This document shows positions 42,309 through 50,537 of a DNA stretch of 64,000 nt, piece by piece (position 1 is the first letter of the stretch; each line of letters begins with the position of its first letter). The stretch is from Aerococcus viridans. GTDB taxonomy: Bacteria > Bacillota > Bacilli > Lactobacillales > Aerococcaceae. The position numbers were made by a program, and so were the translations under genes. The notes under the pieces are model-generated. The model was not told the origin of the DNA. It saw only the letters and a program-made list of their open reading frames with translations, and did not search any database. Location of the stretch: positions 124,001 to 188,000 of the forward strand of contig NZ_CP014164.1 in the NCBI RefSeq assembly GCF_001543285.1, in the 5' to 3' direction.

Positions 42309-44872
42309 TAGAACAAGAAAAATTGGTTGAAGATCCATTACTTTGGGAATATATTCAGGGCTTTTATACGATAGAAAGTGAAACAAATGGTGTTTATCAG
42401 ATGACTTATAAGCTTAAAAATTATATTATTCCGTTATTTAAAGAAGTTAAATGTACACAAATCACGCTAAAATGGTTAATTGATGTTGAAAATAAAGGAT
42501 TAATTAGTTCAAGAGGCAGGTCTACAATTGCAAGATTTATAGGTTATCTAACTATGAATGACCTTATCCGAAAGTCTGAATTAAAAAGAATTTATGAGTG
42601 TCGCTCAGCTTTTTACGAACGGGTAATGGAAGGTGATTTTGGGCGATTACTTACCATTGCACCTTCGGTTTACAAAGAATTCAAAGCGAATAATGATTTA
42701 TCAAATAGAAATTTAGTTAGGTTGCTATTGGTGCACGTTCCTGAAACGACTTCAGAATCGCTGAATAAGTATATTAATAGATATATTGAACATATAAAAT
42801 TATTATCGGATACTTCTTCAAATGGAAGTTTTAGATTAAGGGAAATTGCTAAAATAGGAAAAATCGTGGAAGGTCTATTATTACAAAATGATATAAGTAA
42901 AATAACTTCTAGCGAGATTGTAAAATTCCTTAAATCACCAGAATATCAAAATATTACAAATAATACTTTTGTTGATTTTTTTATTGGATTGGTTGATGAA
43001 GGATTAATAAAAGACTTATCTCTTTGTCATTTCTTTAAGGAATTAAAGAAAGACTCAGAAGTTTATCGCTTAACATGTTTCAAAACTGAGAAATTTATCG
43101 ACTGCTTATCAACCGTGGAGCCATACTCAATATTCTTTATTACTAAAACATACCAAAATAAAAAATTGTATGTTGTAACTAATAAAAATAAAGAATTAAG
43201 ACCAGTAATAATAGAATATATAGATGATTTAAATTACAACAATAATGAAATAAATATGTTTTTGAAATATTTTGATGATTCATTGGGTACTGAAGAAGTA
43301 AATCGATTAAGCGACTTAACTTATAAAATATTCAATATACAAATTGAATATTTTATGAATACTTTTAATGACGCGATTTATCTGACTTATTTAATTGATT
43401 TCTATCAATTTTTAATGAACAGAAAAGTTAATGTATTGCAGGATATTTCTATGAAAAGATTCCTAAAAAGAACAGGTTTAGCTCAAGATTTATTTGCAGG
43501 GTTTGAAGTTATACCATACCAATCGTTTGAAAATGTTCCTGACAATGATAAATGGCTACTAATATATACAGAGTCCCAGTGTACTAATGATGGAATAAGT
43601 ACTACTATGTCATCAAAATTAGATTTTTCTACCGTTGCAGATGAAAAGTTAAAATATGCAATGAAGCATTATATATGGTACCAAGGAGCTGCTATTAACA
43701 CAAAGATTAAAAATATGAGGCGTATTACTGCATTTATTGGTTTTCTGCATAGTTACTCTAGGGAGAATATCTCTCATATAAGCTCAGCTAAAACGGCAAC
43801 CAGTGTAGTTAATTTAAATAAAATAATTGCGTATAAAGGAATTGTTATCGGTAAATATAATGAAAGTAAATCAATTTTTAATCAATTATATGCAGTGAGA
43901 AATTTTTTAAATCATGCTTGTGACTATAAGTTGCTAGAAATAGAAAACGGATATGAGTACTTTCTACAATCAAGACTTGACAGTAATCATAACGATTCGA
44001 ATCCTATAACAGATGAACATTTTACTGTAATATTTGAACATATGAAATTAAAGGCACAAGAAAAAGATATTAATGAACTATACTTAATAGTCTATTATTT
44101 ATTAAGTGTCACTGAGATTCGTCCAAGTAACATTGTTTCTCTCAGGGTTGATTGTGTAAAGGAAATTGGTCATGAGCAATTCGCAATATTTACAGAAACA
44201 AAAACGTCTAATAAACAGCAGGTACTGATCCCCATAGTGAGTGAGACAAAAAAACTTTTAGATGAAGTAATACGGATAACAGAGCCTGTTCGTCAGCAAA
44301 GCAGTAATAAAGACAACGACAAATATCTATTTTTAATAGCATCACCATTTCGCCGTAGCAGTGGTGTAATGAGACTTGAGCAATTCAATGAATATTTAGT
44401 TTCTATTTGTGAGGAATTAAATATTCAGAGGTACACAGCTAGCAATTTAAGAGATCGCTATATGACTAAAACAGATGATTTTATAATTAAAAATAGTTAT
44501 TCTGAGTTACAACAAAAAGTTCTTACAGGGCATAGTTCTTCAAATACTACAAATACTTACTATGTCGGTAGAGATGTTAAAGATAGTTTATCTGCTGTAA
44601 ATGGGATAATCATTGGCGAGGATAAATCTTTATCTATGGAAAAAAGCACATCTGATGTAGGTGTGAAGGTACCGATTAATAAATTATTATTTGATGACGA
44701 ATTTATCACAACACCTGATTTCATTCCTTATTATAAATATCATCTTGATGAGATAATTAATGAAATTGAATTGTCTAATAATATTGATAAAATTGCTGAA
44801 TTAATGACTTATAAAGCTCTATTAGAGGGCTATTTAGAGAAGTTATACGAAAAAGACACAAGAATTGAATAG
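42305..44872 (+). CDS. Tyrosine recombinase 2 of the Tn554/RIT-like set (large)
   Basis: An 855-residue protein, unusually long for a tyrosine recombinase. The C-terminal catalytic domain has R in SVTEIRPSNIVSLRVDC, the box II arginine in NLRDRYMTKTDDF, H in LTGHSSSNTTN and Y in TNTYYVGRD. The first 550 residues are a large AT-rich, helical region of unknown role. TTG start at 42305 with GGGAGGT upstream and TTGA overlap with the previous gene. No internal stop. A degenerate relative of its N terminus lies at 40336-40843. Confidence 0.8.
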   Translation: MIEQEKLVEDPLLWEYIQGFYTIESETNGVYQMTYKLKNYIIPLFKEVKCTQITLKWLIDVENKGLISSRGRSTIARFIGYLTMNDLIRKSELKRIYECRSAFYERVMEGDFGRLLTIAPSVYKEFKANNDLSNRNLVRLLLVHVPETTSESLNKYINRYIEHIKLLSDTSSNGSFRLREIAKIGKIVEGLLLQNDISKITSSEIVKFLKSPEYQNITNNTFVDFFIGLVDEGLIKDLSLCHFFKELKKDSEVYRLTCFKTEKFIDCLSTVEPYSIFFITKTYQNKKLYVVTNKNKELRPVIIEYIDDLNYNNNEINMFLKYFDDSLGTEEVNRLSDLTYKIFNIQIEYFMNTFNDAIYLTYLIDFYQFLMNRKVNVLQDISMKRFLKRTGLAQDLFAGFEVIPYQSFENVPDNDKWLLIYTESQCTNDGISTTMSSKLDFSTVADEKLKYAMKHYIWYQGAAINTKIKNMRRITAFIGFLHSYSRENISHISSAKTATSVVNLNKIIAYKGIVIGKYNESKSIFNQLYAVRNFLNHACDYKLLEIENGYEYFLQSRLDSNHNDSNPITDEHFTVIFEHMKLKAQEKDINELYLIVYYLLSVTEIRPSNIVSLRVDCVKEIGHEQFAIFTETKTSNKQQVLIPIVSETKKLLDEVIRITEPVRQQSSNKDNDKYLFLIASPFRRSSGVMRLEQFNEYLVSICEELNIQRYTASNLRDRYMTKTDDFIIKNSYSELQQKVLTGHSSSNTTNTYYVGRDVKDSLSAVNGIIIGEDKSLSMEKSTSDVGVKVPINKLLFDDEFITTPDFIPYYKYHLDEIINEIELSNNIDKIAELMTYKALLEGYLEKLYEKDTRIE

Positions 44873-44881
44873 GAGATAAGT

Positions 44882-46759
44882 GTGATAGAAAGTTCGTTAA
44901 TAAATTCATTTTTAATGGATAAATCAAATGAAATTTACGATTATGAAAAGGTGAAATACTTACCTCTTAATAATTTAAATGAGTTATTAAATAATTTAAA
45001 AGATGTCAATTTACTTCCATTTAACCAAGGAAAAATATTTTTTAAGAGTAATTTATGGGATTTTTCACAAGTGAAAATGCAAGGGCTAACGCAAAAAGGG
45101 AAAAAAATCAATTTTGAAAAGTGTCCCGAACGTTTCAAAGATATTTTAAAAGTGTACGTTCTAATAAGAATCCTTGAAGATAAAGTTAAAATTCAGACAA
45201 TCCTTGGAAACACACAACGACTAATTAAATTCTTGAAATATGCAGATAATCAGGGTTGTATAACTCTAAATGATATTACAAGCGAAATGATGATTGAATT
45301 CATAAACTCTTTAAATTCAAATGTAAGAAATAAAAATATTTATCGTACAACAATTAGACAATTTTATGAAATTTTTTCAATGTATTTTGATAACATTAAT
45401 ACACCTGAAATAAAAAATGCGTTGGCTAATAAGAATCAACGCTTGATCAAGGGATTAATTGAGGAGAATAAGACCGAGAATATACCAGATGAATACTATA
45501 GAAAATTCATTCACGTTTGCAAGGATATAGTGATAAACGAGAGTGAAGAAGATTGGATACGAGGAGTGGCCAGTGTTTATCTGATTTTATCTCAGACTGG
45601 TCTCAGAATTAATGAGTGCTTAGCACTAACAATTGACTGTTTAAAAACAACGACTCACTATGATGGACATGAGCTTAGTTATATATTATATAGCACTTCT
45701 AAGCGAGTTAGAGGCCTAAACGGGATTGATACGGTTTATACCTACGCCAATGATATTTCAATATTAGCGATAAATACTTTAATCAAACTAGATTTATATT
45801 GTTCTAGGAGAGAATCCTTAGGAGTTAAATATCTGTTTATGGGCGGACAAAATGAGAAAGAAAATAGTTACTTCCCATTAGATAGTGCAAAATATAGTAA
45901 ATTAGTTGAATCTTTTTTTGTTCATATTAATGAAAAATTCAAAACTGTGAACTTACCTGAAGGTTATTACCCAGGTATAAAAAATAAAAGAATATGGAAT
46001 GTAAGAGATGTAAAGACAATAGCATTGCCTAAAACAGCTCAATTCAGAGTTCATGTAGTCACAGAACTCTTAGAAAAAGGTGTTCATATTAAGTATGTCC
46101 AGAAATTTATGTCACACTTAACCAAAGAAATGACTTCACATTATGTGAGACCCAAAGCGGATTATTCGTCTAAGCAACAAGAGATCGAAGATTCAAAAAA
46201 AACGTTAGAATCAATCTTGACTAATAAAGAAAAACTTATAGGTAAAGGTTCTGCAGAGTGGGTTGAGATAGTTGAAAAATTCATTAAGAACAATAAGTTC
46301 AATGTAGCAAAAAACTTAGATGAAATTATTGAAGGATTACTTGGAAAATATCCAATCAAGCAGAAAGTTGGGGGGTATTTAATTGCTCCTATCAATCTTC
46401 GAGGAAAAACAAAAAAAGATAGTTATACCGATATGTATTTAGAGAAGTATGGATTTGAAACAACAGGATTAACTTTTTACTTTATGATTCCAAAAACCTA
46501 TAAACATGTTAAAAACCAAATACAGATAGTTCAGTACAACTTAGATAATGGCTTTACGAAGGAGGCAAAAGTAGAGTTAGATAAACTCAAGAACACAATA
46601 ACGGATTTATTTGAACCAGAGTTGAAAGAATTAGAAAATCAATTAGATGCTAACGGTCTTAATATTCTTCTTCAATCGCACCCGGAATTACTTGAAATAA
46701 TTGATAAGATTTCAGAAATTAAAAAGGAGATTAACGAATGGAAAACATTCAAGATTTAG
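44882..46759 (+). CDS. Tyrosine recombinase 3 of the Tn554/RIT-like set (TnpB-like)
   Basis: A 625-residue recombinase whose length and layout match TnpB of Tn554. Catalytic residues: R in SQTGLRINECLALTIDCL, R in AQFRVHVVTELLEKG, H in KFMSHLTKEM and Y in TSHYVRPKADYSS. A C-terminal coiled-coil-like tail follows (about 560-625). GTG start at 44882 after AGGAGATAAG. Its 3' end overlaps the next small gene by 22 bases. Confidence 0.85.
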   Translation: MIESSLINSFLMDKSNEIYDYEKVKYLPLNNLNELLNNLKDVNLLPFNQGKIFFKSNLWDFSQVKMQGLTQKGKKINFEKCPERFKDILKVYVLIRILEDKVKIQTILGNTQRLIKFLKYADNQGCITLNDITSEMMIEFINSLNSNVRNKNIYRTTIRQFYEIFSMYFDNINTPEIKNALANKNQRLIKGLIEENKTENIPDEYYRKFIHVCKDIVINESEEDWIRGVASVYLILSQTGLRINECLALTIDCLKTTTHYDGHELSYILYSTSKRVRGLNGIDTVYTYANDISILAINTLIKLDLYCSRRESLGVKYLFMGGQNEKENSYFPLDSAKYSKLVESFFVHINEKFKTVNLPEGYYPGIKNKRIWNVRDVKTIALPKTAQFRVHVVTELLEKGVHIKYVQKFMSHLTKEMTSHYVRPKADYSSKQQEIEDSKKTLESILTNKEKLIGKGSAEWVEIVEKFIKNNKFNVAKNLDEIIEGLLGKYPIKQKVGGYLIAPINLRGKTKKDSYTDMYLEKYGFETTGLTFYFMIPKTYKHVKNQIQIVQYNLDNGFTKEAKVELDKLKNTITDLFEPELKELENQLDANGLNILLQSHPELLEIIDKISEIKKEINEWKTFKI

Positions 46760-46890
46760 ACTCATCTTTACAAAGCATTGGACATGATTATTCAAAACTT
46801 AGTGATAATGTCAAAGTATATTTAAATCAAATATATGACTATAAAATTGATATAACTAATCAATTAGATGAATCTCTATCAGAACTACAA

Positions 46891-48213
46891 GTCAAGTCCA
46901 GACTCCTGTGTAAAATGCTATACAATGTTTTTACCATTTTTACTTATCAAAATTGATGTATTTTCTTGAAGAATAAATCCATTCATCATGCAGGTCCATA
47001 AGAACGGCTCCAATTAAGCGATTGGCTGATGTTTGATTGGGGAAGATGCGAATAATCTTTTCTCTTCTGCGTACTTCTTGATTCAGTCGTTCAATTAGAT
47101 TGGTACTCTTTAGTCGATTGTGGGAATTTCCTTGTACGGTATATTGAAAGGCGTCTTCGAATCCATCATCCAATGATGCGCAAGCTTTTGAATATTTTGG
47201 TTGATCGATATAATCATGAATCAATCGATTTTTAGCCTCACGCGCTAAGTTAATATCTGTGAACTTAAAAATTCCTTTAACAGCTTCTCTGAAAGATTTT
47301 GAATTTTTTTTAGGAATGGTGGTAAAGATATTTCTTAGGAAGTGAACTTGGCATCTTTGCCAACTTACGTTGGTGAAGGATTTTCTAATGGCAGAGACTA
47401 ATCCTTTGTGCGCATCAGAAATAACGAGTTCCGTACCTTGTAAACCGCGTTCTTTTAGGTATTCAAAAAATGTTGTCCAGGTCTCTTCGCTTTCGCCACT
47501 TTGAATCATGAAGCCGATAATTTCACGGTCGCCATCTTTGGTTATTCCAATCGCTATATGACAGCTTTTTGAGAGTACTCGATTTTCTTCTCGTACTTTT
47601 ATATAGAGTACATCGGTCATTAAGTAAGGATAATTTTTTTCTGATAATAAACGATTCTGCCACTCGTTAACCATAGGTTCTAGCTGTTCTGTTAAGCTAG
47701 AAACGAAGGACTTAGAGACGGATTTACCACAAAGTTCTTCCACAATTTTTGATACTTTACGAGTTGAAACGCCTGATACATACATTTCCAACATTGAAGC
47801 CATGAGGGCTTTTTCGTTTCGTTGATAACGTTCAAACACTGTGGGTAAAAAATGACCATCACGTGTTCTGGGTACTTTTAATTCTAGCGTGCCTACACGT
47901 GTCGTAAAGCTGCGCTCATAATAGCCATTTCGTTGACTTTGTCGGTTTTCTGTTCGTTCATATTCTTTTGCTTGAATATATTCTGTTCGTTGATTTTCCA
48001 TTAGTTGATTAAATACCGTTGTTAAAATATTTTTAGAAACGTCATCCTTTACAGAATATTCAATAATGCTTTGAATCTCTTCGCTTTTCAGTGTAAAATG
48101 TACTTGGGTCATGTAAAAGTCCTCCTGGGTATGTTTTTGTCGTTAAAAACATTGTACCGTAAAAGGACTGTTATATGGCCTTTTTACTTTTACACAATTA
48201 TACGGACTTTATC
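46891..48213 (-). mobile_element. IS256-family insertion sequence, copy 2 (inverted)
   Basis: Same ends and length (1323 bp) as copy 1, opposite orientation. The 9-bp duplication GAACTACAA lies at 46882-46890 and 48214-48222. Each copy has its own matching duplication, so no inversion between them has yet occurred. Confidence 0.95.
46940..48112 (-). CDS. IS256-family transposase, copy 2
   Basis: A 390-residue transposase identical in sequence to copy 1 (28162-29334), with the same catalytic DDE motifs. It lies inside the split tnpC-like gene. The pair of identical inverted copies is 17.5 kb apart and includes most of the 18-kb insertion plus the 5' half of hsdM. Confidence 0.96.
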   Translation of the reverse strand: MTQVHFTLKSEEIQSIIEYSVKDDVSKNILTTVFNQLMENQRTEYIQAKEYERTENRQSQRNGYYERSFTTRVGTLELKVPRTRDGHFLPTVFERYQRNEKALMASMLEMYVSGVSTRKVSKIVEELCGKSVSKSFVSSLTEQLEPMVNEWQNRLLSEKNYPYLMTDVLYIKVREENRVLSKSCHIAIGITKDGDREIIGFMIQSGESEETWTTFFEYLKERGLQGTELVISDAHKGLVSAIRKSFTNVSWQRCQVHFLRNIFTTIPKKNSKSFREAVKGIFKFTDINLAREAKNRLIHDYIDQPKYSKACASLDDGFEDAFQYTVQGNSHNRLKSTNLIERLNQEVRRREKIIRIFPNQTSANRLIGAVLMDLHDEWIYSSRKYINFDK

Positions 48214-48514
48214 GAACTACAAGGTAGTTATTTTTCTATAGCAAGAATTTCAGAAGTTCTAAATTGTTCAAGAACTACCATTTATAATAACTTAGTTATT
48301 AAAGAGTATATTGATAAGATAAATGAAGATTTTAATAAAAACAATCCTTATAAAAAAATTGAAGCTTTAGAAAGGGAAGTGAAAGATTTAAATGACAAAT
48401 TAGATAAAATGTATCAACGGGATGTAGAGTTATTATTAATTCAAAAAGAAAATACTGAAATAAAAAAAAGGTTAAAGAAAGAAAATAACATCAAAAAAAT
48501 AGTTGAAAATTAAT

Positions 48515-48551
48515 AAAGAAGCAGTTGATAAAGCTGCTTCTTTTATTTTGT
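48515..48551 (+). terminator. Terminator of the recombinase operon
   Basis: AGAAGCAG and GCTGCTTCT around TTGATAAA, followed by TTTATTTTG. Confidence 0.75.
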
Positions 48552-48700
48552 TGTAAACAAGAATATATGAACAATTTAGAAATTATAATACGATTCTAAA
48601 CAAATTTTTGTGTTCAGTTCTAAAACAAAGTATAGGTAGGTCAAAAACCTTTCATATCAACTGTTCAACTTAACTGAACAGTTAGGACATTTATAATCCT
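48552..48700. other. Right end region of the 18-kb insertion
   Basis: No gene. Contains repeats suited to recombinase binding: TTCTAAAC and TTCAGTTCTAAAAC near 48593-48625, a 9-bp dyad AACTGTTCA/TGAACAGTT (48659-48667 and 48675-48683), and AGGAC/GTCCT (48684-48688 and 48700-48704) next to the junction hexamer GTCCTA. Confidence 0.5.
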
Positions 48701-49231
48701 GTCCTACCACACGGTGTACTATTCCGTGGCGCTGCTGAAGGGAAGATTCGTAAAGCATTACTTGAACAAGGGGCAATTGATACGGTTATTGGCTTACCAG
48801 CGAATATCTTCTTCAATACAAGTATTCCTACAACGGTTGTTATTTTGAAGAAAAACCGTGATAGTCGTGACGTGCTATTCATTGACGCTTCAAATGAATT
48901 TACTAAAGCAAAAAATCAAAATAAATTAGAAGAAAAGCATTTAGATAAAATCTACGAAACTTATTTAAAACGTGAAGATGTAGAGAAATATGCACATGTT
49001 GCGACATATGAAGAAATTGAAGAAAATGATTTCAACCTAAATATCCCACGCTATGTCGATACATTTGAAGAAGCTGAACCGATTGATGTTGTGGCTTTAA
49101 AAGATGAAATGAAACAAACGGATCAAGAGATTGAAGACGTTTCTAAAGAGCTTTTAGCTATGGTTGATGATTTAGAGGTAACAGCCGATACCAAAGACAT
49201 TATTGATGCGCTGAAGGAGGTCTTAGGATAA
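48701..49231 (+). pseudogene. hsdM: hsdM, 3' part
   Basis: From 48701 the frame reads VLPHGVLFRGAAEGKIRKAL and then the end of the methyltransferase (ANIFFNTSIPTTVVILKKNR ... LKEVLG). It continues exactly where the 5' part at 29638-30702 stops. Without a start codon and ribosome-binding site it should not be translated, although TTG and ATG codons occur within. It ends in TAATG, overlapping the hsdS start by one base. Confidence 0.92.
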
Positions 49232-50439
49232 TGGGTATAAACAAAGACTCACAAAAAGCCCCAAATCTTCGGTTTAAAGGTTTTACTGATGATTGGGAAC
49301 AACGTAGGTTGGAGAATGTTGTGGAAATTAATCCTAGTTCTAACTTACCTAATAGTTTTCACTATGTCGATTTGGAAAGTGTCAAAGGGACAGAATTAAT
49401 ATATAGTCGAATTGAATACCGTGATACTGCTCCTTCTAGAGCAAAAAGATTAGCAAGAAATGGGGACGTTTTTTTTCAATTAGTAAGACCTTATCAAAAA
49501 AATAATTATTTATTTAATTTAGAAGGAAAAAATTATGTTTTTTCTACGGGGTACGCTCAAATGCGACCTTCGATTAGTAGTGAATATCTGATAAATTATC
49601 TAACAACAGATAAATTTATTTTTCAAGTTCTAAATCGAAGCACAGGCTCAAGTTACCCCGCTATAAATTCTACTGATTTGATAAAAATCAAAATTGCAAT
49701 ACCTCAGAATGAGTTAGAGTCATTTAAAATTGGAAGGATACTAGAATTAATAAATCAGACTATCACTCTTCATCAACGTAAGTTAGACCAATTAAACCAA
49801 CTAAAAGAATCGTTGTTACAGCAAATGTTCCCTGGTAAAGGCGAAACGGTGCCGAAATTACGGTTTGCTGGGTTTGAAGGCGAGTGGGAAGAGCGGAAGT
49901 TGGGCGACATTTTATCTGAACGCAATGATCAGATACCAGAAACTAATGAGTATCCTCTTATGTCATTCGTGCAAGGTAAAGGCGTCACTCCAAAAGGAGA
50001 GCGATATAATCGTAGCTTTTTAGTTAAAGATTCGGAAAAAAAGTATAAAAAAACTGAATTAGGTGATTTTATCTATAGCTCCAATAATCTAGAAACAGGT
50101 TCAATTGGATTTAATAAGACTGGAAAAGCTGTTATATCACCTGTTTATTGTATATTTAATTCGAAAAAAGCAAAAGACAGCCAATTTATAGGTATTTTGT
50201 CCGCTCGTAAAGAATTTATTTCTGAAATGGTAAGATTTCGTCAAGGTGTGGTTTATGGTCAATGGAGAATACATGAGTCTGATTTTTTAAATATTAATAT
50301 CCGAATACCTAATGATAAAGAAAAGCAATTAATTATTTACTTATTTGAAAACATAGACAATACTCTCGTTCTTTATCAACGTAAATTAGACCAATTAAAA
50401 AACATGAAACAAATTTTACTACAGAATATGTTTATATAA
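49231..50439 (+). CDS. hsdS: Type I restriction specificity subunit HsdS
   Basis: A 402-residue subunit with two target recognition domains, each introduced by a related motif (RFKGFTDDWEQRRL and RFAGFEGEWEERKLGDI). The two central/C-terminal conserved helices are LHQRKLDQLNQLKESLLQQM and LYQRKLDQLKNMKQILLQNM, and their DNA is also repeated. The two domains read the two halves of a bipartite site. The start codon overlaps the hsdM stop. Intact, but without HsdM it has no partner for methylation. Confidence 0.92.
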   Translation: MGINKDSQKAPNLRFKGFTDDWEQRRLENVVEINPSSNLPNSFHYVDLESVKGTELIYSRIEYRDTAPSRAKRLARNGDVFFQLVRPYQKNNYLFNLEGKNYVFSTGYAQMRPSISSEYLINYLTTDKFIFQVLNRSTGSSYPAINSTDLIKIKIAIPQNELESFKIGRILELINQTITLHQRKLDQLNQLKESLLQQMFPGKGETVPKLRFAGFEGEWEERKLGDILSERNDQIPETNEYPLMSFVQGKGVTPKGERYNRSFLVKDSEKKYKKTELGDFIYSSNNLETGSIGFNKTGKAVISPVYCIFNSKKAKDSQFIGILSARKEFISEMVRFRQGVVYGQWRIHESDFLNINIRIPNDKEKQLIIYLFENIDNTLVLYQRKLDQLKNMKQILLQNMFI

Positions 50440-50537
50440 ACTTATAAGCCACCTTCGCTATATTCAGTTAACTTTGATAAAGAGTATTGATATAGCGGAG
50501 GTATTTGTATAAAAATAATGATAAAGGAGTGTGTGAA

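Larger units (their letters stand above)
46738..48513 (+). pseudogene. TnpC-like small DNA-binding protein gene, split by IS256
   Basis: Removing IS256 copy 2 and one GAACTACAA joins 46738-46890 to 48223-48513 in frame: ...ITNQLDESLSELQ then GSYFSIARISEVLNCSRTTI, giving about 148 residues. The joined protein has a helix-turn-helix-like centre (ISEVLNCSRTTIYNNLVI) and a C-terminal coiled coil (EALEREVKDLNDKLDKM). In Tn554 a small TnpC follows the recombinases and influences orientation and frequency of transposition. The interruption probably impairs the element. Confidence 0.8.
30697..48706. mobile_element. 18.0-kb composite insertion in hsdM (Tn554/RIT-like)
   Basis: hsdM is continuous if the DNA between GTTTTA (30697-30702) and GTCCTA (48701-48706) is removed, giving GKMAIV-L-PHGVLFRG. 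Two similar but non-identical hexamers at the junctions are what Tn554-type tyrosine recombinases leave behind. TGTTCA and TGAACA inverted pairs occur near both ends (30721-30750 and 48659-48683). Three tyrosine recombinases and a small fourth gene lie towards the right end. Cargo: an IS30 remnant, a SIR2-HerA-SEFIR operon, a TetR/deaminase/MBL operon, IS1380 and IS256. Confidence 0.75.

Noticed and set aside
28061..48213. The two IS256 copies as ends of a composite transposon
   Set aside because: Each copy has its own 9-bp duplication and the hsdM split lies inside at one side only, so they inserted independently.
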